In this document: positions 48,123-57,403 of the stretch, piece by piece
Layout: each line of letters begins with the position of its first letter
Position numbering within the stretch: the first letter of the stretch is position 1
The notes under the pieces: generated by a model
What the model saw: only the letters and a program-made list of their open reading frames with translations
Database searches by the model: none
What the model was told of the DNA's origin: nothing
Made by a program: the position numbers and the translations under genes
Assembly (NCBI GenBank): GCA_028284935.1
Contig: JANQQQ010000018.1
Coordinates: 119,957 to 183,956 of the forward strand
Length of the DNA stretch: 64,000 nt
Origin: Croceivirga sp.
Lineage (GTDB): Bacteria > Bacteroidota > Bacteroidia > Flavobacteriales > Flavobacteriaceae
Direction of reading: 5' to 3'

Positions 48123-49496
48123 CTAACCTGCTATGGAATCTGGGTTATAACCGAGATACGGAACTTGAAATTCACTGAATTGTATGCCATAGGTTTTTAG
48201 TTCTGCGAGAATTGGGCTATAGACCTCCTTAGAAATTGGAATTTGAACTCCCGGGGTCGTTATCTTTTTGTTGAGGATATTAAGTGTAGCAATGGCCACA
48301 GGTAAGCCCACGGTTTTGGCCATGGCAGTATGTGTTCTGTTTTCTCCCAAAACCACCATATTGGCATCCAGTTGCTTCTTTTTTCCATCCAGCTCATAAC
48401 CAAATTTGTGGTACATCACAATCATATCCTTTTCATCATCCCCAAGGGTCCAGCTTTCTTCCAGAATTTGTTGCAACGCTTTGGCAGGGGTGGCATTTTC
48501 CAAAGTAATGGTTTTTGAAGCACTAAAGAGGTCCAGTTCCTCCAATTTTTCCCACACAATGTCATCTTGGTCTATTTTCAGATAATGTCTGAATTTCAAT
48601 TCCACTGAGTCGGTGGGCGAGTACGGCAAAAAGAGGTTGACAAATTCTCGATAGGACATCCCTTTGGAATTTCCAATCTCGTAACTATCATCGGTCATCC
48701 CCATTTGAACAAAGATGTTCCACGCCCTGGAAAAACCCACTCTTCGCATGGTCCCTCGGTAAAGGGTTAGGACATCCTGTAGCCCATACGCATCCTTATA
48801 CCAAAGGGAATCCCTATTGGCGTAGCCTTCAAACTTTCCGTACCCTTCAATATCAAGAAATTCAGTCCTTCGAAACAATTTGTGATAGGGAATATATTTA
48901 TAGGTGCCTTCTTGGATAAATTTTGCCGCTCCTCCTTGCCCGGCCACTACCACATTTCTAGGGTTCCAAGTGAATTTATAGTTCCAAAGATTGGTATCGT
49001 CTTCCGGGGCGACCAGACCACCAGTAAAAGATTCAAACAAGAGCATTTTTCCTCCTGTACTCCTTATACGGTCAATCACTTCCATGGCACTCATATGGTC
49101 GATACCAGGGTCAAGACCGATTTCGTTCATAAAGACCAAGTTCAATGCTTTGACTTCAGAATCCAATTTTCGTACCTCATCATTTATGTACGATGCGGTC
49201 ACCAAATGTTTCTTAAAGGCAATGCAATCCTTGGCTACTTTGGTGTGCAATCTTGCAGGTAACATGGAGACTACGATATCGACTTCTGCTATGGCTTCCT
49301 TTCTTGATGCTTGGTCTAAAATGTCTAACTCAATTACTTGGCACCTTGGATGGATAGCTATTTCTGAAGATATGGAGGAGGTATCTACATCCCCAACGGT
49401 AAGATGCAGCTCTTCGGTCACCGATTTGCTCAAGAAATAATCCAATAAGTAGGACGTGGATTTTCCAGCTCCCAACACAAGAATTTTACGGGCCAT
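48123..49496 (-). CDS. Saccharopine dehydrogenase family protein (lysine catabolism)
   Basis: A 457-residue enzyme of the saccharopine dehydrogenase family. The NAD(P) motif VLGAGKSTSYLL is at residues 6-17; MLPARLHTKVAKDCI and NEIGLDPGIDHMSA are family landmarks close to those of the SDH half of plant LKR/SDH. It would oxidise saccharopine to glutamate and aminoadipate semialdehyde. No lysine-ketoglutarate reductase is next to it. Neighbouring Lrp-type gene supports amino-acid control. It faces the DUF423 gene across a 79-base spacer containing a small palindrome. Confidence 0.9.
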   Translation of the reverse strand: MARKILVLGAGKSTSYLLDYFLSKSVTEELHLTVGDVDTSSISSEIAIHPRCQVIELDILDQASRKEAIAEVDIVVSMLPARLHTKVAKDCIAFKKHLVTASYINDEVRKLDSEVKALNLVFMNEIGLDPGIDHMSAMEVIDRIRSTGGKMLLFESFTGGLVAPEDDTNLWNYKFTWNPRNVVVAGQGGAAKFIQEGTYKYIPYHKLFRRTEFLDIEGYGKFEGYANRDSLWYKDAYGLQDVLTLYRGTMRRVGFSRAWNIFVQMGMTDDSYEIGNSKGMSYREFVNLFLPYSPTDSVELKFRHYLKIDQDDIVWEKLEELDLFSASKTITLENATPAKALQQILEESWTLGDDEKDMIVMYHKFGYELDGKKKQLDANMVVLGENRTHTAMAKTVGLPVAIATLNILNKKITTPGVQIPISKEVYSPILAELKTYGIQFSEFQVPYLGYNPDSIAG

Positions 49497-49524
49497 AAGT
49501 TTAAATTACCTTTGTCACTAATGG

Positions 49525-49538
49525 ATACGAAAGTATCA
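49525..49538. promoter_or_regulatory. Small palindrome, candidate Lrp site
   Basis: GATAC-GAAA-GTATC is a perfect 5-4-5 inverted repeat in the divergent spacer between the saccharopine dehydrogenase-like gene and the DUF423 gene, a reasonable place for an Lrp-type operator. It is short, so chance is possible. Confidence 0.3.
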
Positions 49539-49575
49539 AATTGTTATATTCTTAAAAAAAGGGAGACTCTAAGTT

Positions 49576-49959
49576 ATGAACAAAACAATTTTGGCTACTG
49601 GATTGGTCTTTGGAGCATTGGCGGTCATCTTAGGCGCTTTTGGTGCACATGGTCTAAAAAAGGTGCTTGGTCCTGAAGAACTCAACACTTTTGAAACAGG
49701 AGTCAGGTATCAAATGTACCATGCCTTGTTTTTGATTTTGTTAAGTACGATTACACTAGCTTCCGAAGGGACCAAAAAAGTGGTTTTTTATTTGACCATA
49801 ATTGGTGTGATGCTCTTTTCTTTTTCCATTTATTTTTTGGCCACCAACAATTTAACCTCTTTTGATTTTCGAAAAATAGGATTTATTACCCCAATAGGTG
49901 GCACTTTGTTAATAGCTGCATGGGGATATTTGCTATTTGGCATTTTGTCCAAGAATTAG
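49576..49959 (+). CDS. DUF423 membrane protein
   Basis: A 127-residue protein with four transmembrane helices of the DUF423 (YgdD-like) family; the first helix ends in ALAVILGAFGAHGLKK, the family signature, followed by a TGVRYQMYHALFL segment. The function is unknown. It is divergent from the saccharopine dehydrogenase-like gene and 75 bases upstream of pckA, which has its own -7 box. Confidence 0.9.
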   Translation: MNKTILATGLVFGALAVILGAFGAHGLKKVLGPEELNTFETGVRYQMYHALFLILLSTITLASEGTKKVVFYLTIIGVMLFSFSIYFLATNNLTSFDFRKIGFITPIGGTLLIAAWGYLLFGILSKN

Positions 49960-50002
49960 GCTGAAAAACAAAAATTTTTAAGGCCTTCGGTTTTTTAATA
50001 CT

Positions 50003-50010
50003 TAGTTTTG
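50003..50010 (+). promoter_or_regulatory. -7 box of pckA
   Basis: TAGTTTTG fits TAnnTTTG, 25 bases before the pckA ATG. A T-rich stretch 22 bases upstream may serve as the -33 region. Confidence 0.45.
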
Positions 50011-50034
50011 CGGCAACTTTAAAACCACTAATTC

Positions 50035-51651
50035 ATGGCAAATTCCACTTCGGCCACGAAAACGATTTCGTTAAAACGTTATGGCATTGACCATAACAAC
50101 TTTCACTACCAACTTTCATCCGATGAATTGCATCACGCCACCTTGGAAAAGGGATTGGGGAAAGAATCTTCCTTGGGGGCCTTAGCGGTAAGTACTGGGG
50201 AATTTACTGGGCGCTCCCCCATGGATCGATTTATTGTTAAAGATGATATTACCTCAGATACCATTTGGTGGGGCGACATCAATATTCCTTTTGAGCCAAA
50301 AACCTTTGATGCCTTGTATGACAAGGTTATTGCTTATCTCAATGAAAGGGAACTCTATGTTAGGGATGCGTTTGTCTGCGCGGACCCTTCTTACAAAATG
50401 TGCATTAGGGTCATTAATGAATATCCGTGGTCAAACATGTTTGTTTACAATATGTTCATACGGCCTACTGACAAAGAATTGGAAGACTTTACTCCGGAAT
50501 GGACCGTTCTCAATGCCCCTGGTTTTATGGCTAACTCGAAAATTGATGGTACCCGACAACATAATTTTGCCATTTTAAACTTTACCAGAAAAATTGCCTT
50601 GGTAGGTGGAACGGGGTATACCGGAGAAATTAAGAAAGGTGTTTTTTCCGCCCTGAATTTCATCTTACCCACTTTTAAAAATGTGTTGCCGATGCACTGC
50701 TCCGCAAATTTGGGGGAAGATGGGGATACCGCCCTTTTCTTTGGTTTGTCGGGAACTGGGAAAACCACACTTTCCACCGATCCAAATAGAAAACTGATTG
50801 GAGATGATGAACACGGTTGGACCCCGAAGAACTCGGTATTCAACTTTGAAGGGGGATGTTATGCAAAAGTGATCAATCTATCTGCTGAAAAAGAGCCGGA
50901 AATCCATGGCGCCATCAAAAAAGGGGCGATTCTGGAGAATGTCATCATGGACGACACGGGCCAGGTTGATTTTGCGGATACCACCATTACCCAAAATACT
51001 AGGGTGAGTTATCCCATTTATCATATTGATAATATTCAGCAGCCTTCCATCGGGGAAAACGTAAAAAATGTATTCTTTTTAACTGCGGATGCTTTTGGGG
51101 TATTGCCTCCTATATCTAAACTGACACCTGCGCAAGCCGCGTACCATTTTATTTCGGGGTATACTGCAAAAGTGGCGGGAACCGAAGCGGGAGTGGTGGA
51201 ACCACAGCCTTCTTTTTCTGCCTGTTTTGGTGCTCCATTTATGCCCCTACATCCAACAGTTTATGCCGAAATGTTGAGTAAGAAAATGATAGAATCAGGC
51301 GTGGACGTTTGGTTGATCAATACCGGTTGGACAGGAGGGCCTTATGGTGTTGGTACCCGTATGGAACTGAAGTACACCAGAGCGATGATCAGTGCTGCTT
51401 TGAGCGGAGCGCTGGGACTATACAGTTATGACACCTATCATATCCATTCCGTATTTGGAGTGGCACAACCCCGTGAATGTCCTGGGGTACCTACTAAGGT
51501 ATTAAGTCCAAGGGCCACTTGGAACAATGATGAGGCCTACTACAAAACTGCATTTAAATTGAGTAATGCCTTTAGGGAGAACTTTAAAAAGTTCGAAGCA
51601 TTCGCAAATGAAGAGATTCGTCGCGGAGGTCCCCAACGATATGCCTTTTAG
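50035..51651 (+). CDS. pckA: Phosphoenolpyruvate carboxykinase (ATP)
   Basis: A 538-residue ATP-type PEP carboxykinase, the normal length, converting oxaloacetate to PEP and CO2 in gluconeogenesis. The kinase P-loop is GLSGTGKTTLS from residue 237; other motifs are GEFTGRSPMDRFIV (substrate region), DDEHGW (metal) and NTGWTGGPYGVG. In many Bacteroidota the enzyme also runs towards oxaloacetate, which would link it with bicarbonate supply, though that is general knowledge, not visible here. A strong terminator follows. Confidence 0.98.
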   Translation: MANSTSATKTISLKRYGIDHNNFHYQLSSDELHHATLEKGLGKESSLGALAVSTGEFTGRSPMDRFIVKDDITSDTIWWGDINIPFEPKTFDALYDKVIAYLNERELYVRDAFVCADPSYKMCIRVINEYPWSNMFVYNMFIRPTDKELEDFTPEWTVLNAPGFMANSKIDGTRQHNFAILNFTRKIALVGGTGYTGEIKKGVFSALNFILPTFKNVLPMHCSANLGEDGDTALFFGLSGTGKTTLSTDPNRKLIGDDEHGWTPKNSVFNFEGGCYAKVINLSAEKEPEIHGAIKKGAILENVIMDDTGQVDFADTTITQNTRVSYPIYHIDNIQQPSIGENVKNVFFLTADAFGVLPPISKLTPAQAAYHFISGYTAKVAGTEAGVVEPQPSFSACFGAPFMPLHPTVYAEMLSKKMIESGVDVWLINTGWTGGPYGVGTRMELKYTRAMISAALSGALGLYSYDTYHIHSVFGVAQPRECPGVPTKVLSPRATWNNDEAYYKTAFKLSNAFRENFKKFEAFANEEIRRGGPQRYAF

Positions 51652-51653
51652 CG

Positions 51654-51690
51654 CACAAAAAAAGCCCCTGTTAATGGGGCTTTTTTTGTG
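51654..51690. terminator. Bidirectional terminator between pckA and hemD
   Basis: A 15-bp perfect stem (51654-51668 with 51676-51690) with GCCCC/GGGGC core, a 7-base loop TGTTAAT, and A7/T7 flanks. It serves pckA on the plus strand and hemD on the minus strand. Confidence 0.92.
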
Positions 51691-51705
51691 TTGATTCTTG
51701 ACCTT

Positions 51706-52449
51706 TTATTTGTTGACATCCGAAATATACTTCTGTAATGCCATGGTCATTGAAGGTGTTTCTGGAGTAGGAGCTTTGATGTCAATTCGCAATCCTGCCT
51801 TGGTCGCCGCTTTGACCGTGCTATTTCCAAAAACTGCGATTCGAGTGTCCTTCTGCTCAAAATCGGGAAAATTCTTCAACAGGGACTCAATGCCTGAAGG
51901 ACTGAAAAAGACTAAAACATCGTAGTACACATCCCTCAAGTCGGAAAGATCACTAACCACGGTCTTGTAGAAGATACCTCGTTTCCAATTCAACTTAAGA
52001 TCGTCGAGGAGGTTAGGGATTTCCTGCTTAAGACTGTCTGAGGAGGGCAGCAAGAACTTTTCGTCCTTGTATTTTTTAAACATGGGGACAAGGTCACCAA
52101 ACAAGCGCTGGCCCACATATATTTTGCGTTTTCTGTAGACTACATATTTTTGAAGGTAATACGCCACAGCTTCGGACTGACAAAAATACTTCATGCTATC
52201 CGGTACCTTAAAACGCATTTCCTCCGCTATCCTAAAAAAGTGGTCCACAGCATTTCTGCTTGTAAGAATGATAGCCGTAAAATCGTTCAAATCAATTTTT
52301 TGCTGGCGTACACTTTTGGCAGTCTCGCCTTCAACATGAATAAATGGCCTAAAATCTACTTTTACTTTAGACTTTTCAATTAGCTTGGAATAAGGGGAAT
52401 TCTCCATTTTCGGTTCTGGTTGGGAAACCAAAATCGTCTTTACTTTCAT
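51706..52449 (-). CDS. hemD: Uroporphyrinogen-III synthase
   Basis: A 247-residue HemD-type protein: two alpha/beta domains with IILTSRNAVDHFFRIAEE in the first and VVFFSPSGIESLLKNFPDF in the second, the usual S/T-rich motifs lining the cleft. It closes and isomerises hydroxymethylbilane to uroporphyrinogen III for haem and sirohaem. The family is poorly conserved, so the call rests on fold pattern. The ATG at 52449 is chosen; the longer reading adds 20 residues overlapping the upstream gene. Last gene of the unit with the DUF4271 and GT39 genes. Confidence 0.9.
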   Translation of the reverse strand: MKVKTILVSQPEPKMENSPYSKLIEKSKVKVDFRPFIHVEGETAKSVRQQKIDLNDFTAIILTSRNAVDHFFRIAEEMRFKVPDSMKYFCQSEAVAYYLQKYVVYRKRKIYVGQRLFGDLVPMFKKYKDEKFLLPSSDSLKQEIPNLLDDLKLNWKRGIFYKTVVSDLSDLRDVYYDVLVFFSPSGIESLLKNFPDFEQKDTRIAVFGNSTVKAATKAGLRIDIKAPTPETPSMTMALQKYISDVNK

Positions 52450-52454
52450 ATGTT

Positions 52455-53111
52455 TCAACTGTTTAAATAGCTGATAATTATTGCTATAGGCGAAATTTCG
52501 AGTGTGCAAAGGTACAAAATAAAATAGAATGTATTGCCCACAATCAACTTTTGAAGGTTTCTCAATATTTTGATCATACCAATGCCATTCATGATCAGTA
52601 AGAACAGAATAACGAGATAAACAGTAGTTATGGAGCCAGGAAAAACATAAATTACCAAAATGTTTCCCAAGAATGCAATAAGTCCTCCGTAGTTGAAATA
52701 GCTGAGCTTTTCAAAAATAAGCTCGGCCATTAATGCATGATTTTCAAAAAAATAACCATTGCCCATTTGAAGGCCTATCTTGAGTAAGAAATACACCAAA
52801 AGGCTCCCAACAATTATTAGATAAAAATCCGTGTAAACATTGAGTGGTTGTTTTTGGAATAGATTTTGGGCCACAAAAATGAAAAGTGCCAAATTGACCA
52901 CTTGAAAAATGCTCATGATAACATGGAACCCTTGAAATAGTTTTCCTTTTTTCCTTTGTAGTGTGATATACTTGTTGTTAAATGGAAGAATAATGAAGTT
53001 AAAAAAGGAACCTTTAAAAAAGTATTTCCCCAAACTCAATAGCAATAAACTCAATATCAGTATAGCGGTCATCCAATCTAGATTTGTTATGCTGCGATAC
53101 ATTGGATTCAT
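52455..53111 (-). CDS. DUF4271 membrane protein
   Basis: A 218-residue protein with about six transmembrane helices of DUF4271, a Bacteroidota-specific family usually placed directly upstream of hemD, as here (5-base gap). It overlaps the GT39 gene by 4 bases. A tie to haem synthesis or envelope biogenesis has been suspected from this context alone; the function is unknown. The sequence ends in a hydrophobic helix (CTLEISPIAIIISYL). Confidence 0.85.
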   Translation of the reverse strand: MNPMYRSITNLDWMTAILILSLLLLSLGKYFFKGSFFNFIILPFNNKYITLQRKKGKLFQGFHVIMSIFQVVNLALFIFVAQNLFQKQPLNVYTDFYLIIVGSLLVYFLLKIGLQMGNGYFFENHALMAELIFEKLSYFNYGGLIAFLGNILVIYVFPGSITTVYLVILFLLIMNGIGMIKILRNLQKLIVGNTFYFILYLCTLEISPIAIIISYLNS

Positions 53112-54778
53112 GATTTTACTTTTATGCTAGGGCTATTGATTCCAGATTGAAGTCCATTTTCCGATATGCTGAACTTTAGGAATCTTGGGTAATCCTTTTT
53201 TGGCTCTGGAAAGTTGAAATTAAATCGTGTGGTGTCTTGCGCCTTTAAAAATCCGGTATTGGAATCAACAGGTTTTAACGTAATTGCCCTAATTTCAAGA
53301 ATATCCTTGTACCTATCCAAGTAAGCTACCCGGAATTCCAAGCTATCCAGGGATACATTCTTATGGTATGGATTATACACCTTAAGATTCTGACTTTTAA
53401 CATCCAACTCCATCGCTTCGGGATCTACAAAACATCTTAGCTTCCGGAAGGATTCAAAATCGTCGATATACCACCCAAAATATTGGTTTGACCTAAAGGG
53501 AACATAGGAGAATTCTCCAGATTTGGCATATGGCGTAACATAGGCAACCCGTTTGTTTTGAAATGCCAACTCAGAACTATCAATAGTGTATTGATTTTGC
53601 CGGTAATGTATATTGTTGAGTGAAAATGCGGGATTTCCCGAATAGAAAGCATACATAGGCGCCCTTCTATAGCTGTTCTCAAATACAACGGGGGTGTCCC
53701 CAACAATCCCATTCAACGTTTGTACCCATTCTTTGGGGCCATGTGTTTCATAACCCATGAAAGGGATAAGTGGGTGGTACACCAGCCATGCCCTGGCATA
53801 AAAAATTAAAACGGTACTCACTATTCCAATCCTCCATAGCCACTTTTTATTCCCTTGGTGGTTCAAAAGATAATTAAAGGTAATGACGACCATTGGGATA
53901 CAAATAGCGATGACCCATTGGGCTTGAGCCCTACGATGAAAGCTGGATAGAAAGAAAAACAGAATGACTCCATAAGAAACAAAAACCAAACTCCTCTTAA
54001 ATTTGTCCTTGGCTTTTGTCTTGAAAAGTGCCCAATAAAACCACGGGAAAAGTAGGCCAAAATTTACGATTAGGTTCAGTACATATCCCAATGTGAATTC
54101 ATCAAATTCATAGGGTTGGTTTGGGCGTTCAAAAAGATGGTATTTAACAGAAATAAAATCATTTTGGGACAACCAAACAAAGTGCGGAACATAGGCCATC
54201 AAAGCAACTAATACGGCTAACCAAGCGTATTTATTAAGTGCTAACCTCATATTGGAAAGCACTACAAAAAGGATGACCAATACCGCGTGGTACTTACTGT
54301 AAAGAAGTGCGGCCATGCAAAGACCCAAAAGAAGTGCAAGTACAACAGTGTTCTTTTTTAAAAAACGTTTATAAAGCCATAAGAAGAGAGCAGTAAAAAA
54401 AAGAAGGGGTGTATCAGGTAGTGTAAAAAAACCATAGGCGTTGAACAAAACCATGGAAAACACCAATAAAAAGAAAAGGGTCACATAGCTACTTTTTTCC
54501 TTGTGTTCAATCAATGACCATAAAATCACAAGGGTTCCGGCCCCCAAGAGACAGCCTATAAATCGAACGCCCAGTTCTCCGGCAAAAATCAATCCACCGA
54601 TTTTTGCCATCAGGGCAACCATTGGAGGATGGTCAAAATACCCCCATGCCATGTTTTGGGAATAGTACCAGTAATAGGTTTCATCATAGATGAGGGGAGT
54701 AAAATACGCCTGAAGAAGATTGAGCAACAGTAAAATTCCTAAAAAGACAAAAAAGGTCTTGGAAAATTGGTTTCCCAT
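53108..54778 (-). CDS. Membrane glycosyltransferase, GT39/ArnT-like
   Basis: A 556-residue glycosyltransferase of the PMT/ArnT group. About 10-12 hydrophobic helices precede a C-terminal periplasmic domain of roughly 170 residues. The key first-loop acid pair appears as LIYDETYYWYYSQN, and DHPPMVALM follows, both characteristic. It moves a sugar from a polyprenyl-phosphate donor to a lipid or protein at the periplasmic face. The divergent gene at 54886 encodes a polyprenyl-phosphate sugar synthase, which would supply such a donor. The ATG at 54778 is preferred to a TTG at 54802. Confidence 0.9.
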   Translation of the reverse strand: MGNQFSKTFFVFLGILLLLNLLQAYFTPLIYDETYYWYYSQNMAWGYFDHPPMVALMAKIGGLIFAGELGVRFIGCLLGAGTLVILWSLIEHKEKSSYVTLFFLLVFSMVLFNAYGFFTLPDTPLLFFTALFLWLYKRFLKKNTVVLALLLGLCMAALLYSKYHAVLVILFVVLSNMRLALNKYAWLAVLVALMAYVPHFVWLSQNDFISVKYHLFERPNQPYEFDEFTLGYVLNLIVNFGLLFPWFYWALFKTKAKDKFKRSLVFVSYGVILFFFLSSFHRRAQAQWVIAICIPMVVITFNYLLNHQGNKKWLWRIGIVSTVLIFYARAWLVYHPLIPFMGYETHGPKEWVQTLNGIVGDTPVVFENSYRRAPMYAFYSGNPAFSLNNIHYRQNQYTIDSSELAFQNKRVAYVTPYAKSGEFSYVPFRSNQYFGWYIDDFESFRKLRCFVDPEAMELDVKSQNLKVYNPYHKNVSLDSLEFRVAYLDRYKDILEIRAITLKPVDSNTGFLKAQDTTRFNFNFPEPKKDYPRFLKFSISENGLQSGINSPSIKVKS

Positions 54779-54885
54779 GGGGAGCTGGTTTATGGGCTCC
54801 AAAGTTATGAATTATGCAACATCCCATTTTCATGAGAGGCAAAAGGAAGCAAAACACTATTTTTACCTCTTAAACAACACTCAGA

Positions 54886-55614
54886 TTGGCAGAAGGACTG
54901 GTCATCATACCTACATTCAACGAGATTGAGAATATCGAGGCAATCATTAAAACGGTTTTTGATCTTAAGAAGGATTTTGATATCCTCGTTGTTGATGATA
55001 ACTCTCCGGATGGTACAGCCAAGAATGTAATGGACCTACAGGAGCAGTTCAAAAGCAATTTGTTTCTCGAGGTTAGAACCGAAAAGTCCGGATTGGGGAC
55101 CGCTTATATCCACGGGTTTAAATGGGCACTGGCTAGAGGTTATGAATACATTTTTGAAATGGACGCCGATTTCTCCCACAAACCAAGTGATTTACTTCGT
55201 TTGCATAGAACCTGCTTGAACGGGGCGGATGTTGCGATTGGATCACGATATAAGAAAGGAATAAACGTGGTCAACTGGCCGTTGGGAAGGATTCTATTGT
55301 CCTATGGAGCCTCGTTTTATGTAAAACTCATCACGGGAATGAAGGTCCATGATCCTACTGCGGGATTTGTTTGTTATAAACGAAAAGTATTGGAATCCAT
55401 TAACTTGGATGCTGTTCGTTTTATTGGATATGCTTTTCAAATTGAAATGAAATTCAGGGCGTACATAAAAGGGTTCAAGATTGAAGAAGTTTCGATCATT
55501 TTCACAGATCGTATCAATGGAAAGTCGAAAATGAGTTCTAAAATTATTTGGGAAGCTGTATTTGGGGTTATCATTATGAAATTTAGAAGTGTTTTTATGA
55601 AGAAATCATTTTAG
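54886..55614 (+). CDS. Polyprenol monophosphomannose synthase (GT2)
   Basis: A 242-residue GT2 enzyme like dolichol-phosphate mannosyltransferase. It has the nucleotide-sugar site VIIPTFNEIENIE, VVDDNSPDGT and EMDADFSHKP (DxD-like), and GSRYKKG further on. It loads mannose or another hexose onto a polyprenyl phosphate in the cytoplasm. No ATG precedes the conserved start; a TTG at 54886, just after an in-frame TAA at 54871, gives the expected N-terminus, so a TTG start is likely. pyrC follows 2 bases later. The divergent GT39 enzyme is a plausible user of its product. Confidence 0.93.
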   Translation: MAEGLVIIPTFNEIENIEAIIKTVFDLKKDFDILVVDDNSPDGTAKNVMDLQEQFKSNLFLEVRTEKSGLGTAYIHGFKWALARGYEYIFEMDADFSHKPSDLLRLHRTCLNGADVAIGSRYKKGINVVNWPLGRILLSYGASFYVKLITGMKVHDPTAGFVCYKRKVLESINLDAVRFIGYAFQIEMKFRAYIKGFKIEEVSIIFTDRINGKSKMSSKIIWEAVFGVIIMKFRSVFMKKSF

Positions 55615-55616
55615 TT

Positions 55617-56951
55617 ATGGGAAAGATCCTATTAAAAAATACAAAGGCTGTAAATGAGGGGGTACAATTTGAAACCGATGTCCTGATTGAAGGTGATAGA
55701 ATTGCTCGTGTGGATAGGGACATTTCTGACAACGGCGCAAAAACGATAGACTTCAATGGAGATTTGCTGCTCCCGGGGGTAATTGACGACCAAGTACATT
55801 TTCGTGAACCGGGACTTACGCATAAAGGGAATATTTATAGCGAAAGTAGAGCTGCTGTTGCAGGAGGTATAACTAGTTTTATGGAACAGCCCAATACCAT
55901 ACCCCAAACTACGACCATAGACAAACATGAAGAGAAGTTTGCCATTGCTGCGAAATCTTCATTTGCCAATTACTCCTTTAAGTTTGGGGGGACCAATGAC
56001 AATTTGGAGGAAATCAAGCGACTTGACAAAAACAGTTGTTCTGGAATAAAACTCTTTTTAGGTTCATCCACAGGGAACATGTTGGTGGATAATGAAACCG
56101 TTCTGGAAAATATTTTTAGGAGTACGCAACTGGTAATTTCCACCCATTGCGAGGATGAAGGAACCATCAGAGCCAATTTGGAGCGCTATAAAAATGAGTA
56201 TGGAGATGATATTCCAGTACGTTTCCATCCTGAAATACGAAGTGCGGAGGCCTGTTACCTTTCTTCATCCAATGCCATTGCCTTGGCAAAAAAAACAGGG
56301 GCCAGATTACATGTGTTTCACCTTTCAACGGCCAAGGAAATGGATTTGTTTACCAATAAAATCCCGTTGGAAGAAAAAAAGATAACTGCTGAGGTATGTA
56401 TTCACCATTTGTGGTTTTCAGATAAGGATTATGACAATAAGGGAACATTGATCAAATGGAACCCTGCTGTAAAAAGACCTAAAGATAGGGACGCCCTTTG
56501 GCAAGCGCTTTTGGATGATAGGATAGATGTGATCGCTACCGATCATGCACCTCATACCCTAGAGGAAAAAGACAATGTCTATACCAAAGCACCCTCTGGC
56601 GGTCCCTTGGTACAACATGCCCTTATTGCAATGGTACAGAAACATAAAGAGGCAAAGATTTCGCTGGAAAAAATGGTCCAAAAAATGTGCCATAATCCTT
56701 CGGAATTGTTCGATGTTAAGGAGCGGGGGTATATTAGGGAAGGCTATTTTGCCGATTTGGTGCAAGTGGACTTGAATACCAGTTGGACGGTTAAAAAACC
56801 TAATATTTTCTATAAGTGTGGCTGGTCTCCTTTTGAAGGATTTACCTTTGATTCCAAAATAAAGCGAACCTTTGTAAATGGGCATTTGGCTTATGAAAAC
56901 GGCAAGCTATCCGATGAACGCAAAGCAAAAAGATTGACATTCGATAGATGA
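55617..56951 (+). CDS. pyrC: Dihydroorotase
   Basis: A 444-residue dihydroorotase of the type I/DHOase-hydantoinase group in pyrimidine synthesis. The zinc site normally written DxHxHxR reads IDDQVHFREPG, so the first His is Gln. The bridging Lys (SGIKLFLGSSTG), HCEDE, HVFHLST and the catalytic ATDHAPH are all present, so the enzyme is probably active; the Gln form may be normal for Bacteroidota. It starts 2 bases after the GT2 gene and overlaps the DUF4296 gene by 4 bases. Confidence 0.94.
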   Translation: MGKILLKNTKAVNEGVQFETDVLIEGDRIARVDRDISDNGAKTIDFNGDLLLPGVIDDQVHFREPGLTHKGNIYSESRAAVAGGITSFMEQPNTIPQTTTIDKHEEKFAIAAKSSFANYSFKFGGTNDNLEEIKRLDKNSCSGIKLFLGSSTGNMLVDNETVLENIFRSTQLVISTHCEDEGTIRANLERYKNEYGDDIPVRFHPEIRSAEACYLSSSNAIALAKKTGARLHVFHLSTAKEMDLFTNKIPLEEKKITAEVCIHHLWFSDKDYDNKGTLIKWNPAVKRPKDRDALWQALLDDRIDVIATDHAPHTLEEKDNVYTKAPSGGPLVQHALIAMVQKHKEAKISLEKMVQKMCHNPSELFDVKERGYIREGYFADLVQVDLNTSWTVKKPNIFYKCGWSPFEGFTFDSKIKRTFVNGHLAYENGKLSDERKAKRLTFDR

Positions 56952-57403
56952 TGAATTTCATACGCCTTTACATCATAGGGGCCATTTTTTTTCTTGTTTA
57001 TTCTTGCAAGGAGAAGCTCATTGAACCTCCTGAAGATTTAATTTCCCAAGCCGAGATGACCGAAATCTTGTATGATTTAGCGCTGATGAATGCGGTACGG
57101 TCCACTAATACCAATATTCTGGATGAATATGAAATTGAGACCATGCCCTACATATACCAAAAATATGGAATAGATAGTCTCCAGTTCATAAAAAGTGACG
57201 AATACTATGCCTCTGTACCTGTTATTTATCAAACGATGTACGCCACAATCAAAGATCGCTTGGAAAAAAAGTTCAAGGAAATAGATATGTCACGGCAACA
57301 AAAAAAGGATAGTACACGTTCCCAGCGGCAACGTACCAAAGACAGTTTAAGAAAAAAAGCTCCATCCACTAAATCCCCTACCCCTGTTCCCTCAAAAAAA
57401 TAG
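56948..57403 (+). CDS. DUF4296 lipoprotein
   Basis: A 151-residue predicted lipoprotein (lipobox FLVYSC, Cys20) of the DUF4296 family, Bacteroidota-specific and usually found after pyrC. A helical mature region (QAEMTEILYDLALMNAVRS) is followed by a basic, Ser/Thr/Pro-rich tail ending in PSKK. The function is unknown. It overlaps pyrC by 4 bases (coupled) and its end overlaps the convergent epimerase gene by 26 bases. Confidence 0.88.
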   Translation: MMNFIRLYIIGAIFFLVYSCKEKLIEPPEDLISQAEMTEILYDLALMNAVRSTNTNILDEYEIETMPYIYQKYGIDSLQFIKSDEYYASVPVIYQTMYATIKDRLEKKFKEIDMSRQQKKDSTRSQRQRTKDSLRKKAPSTKSPTPVPSKK

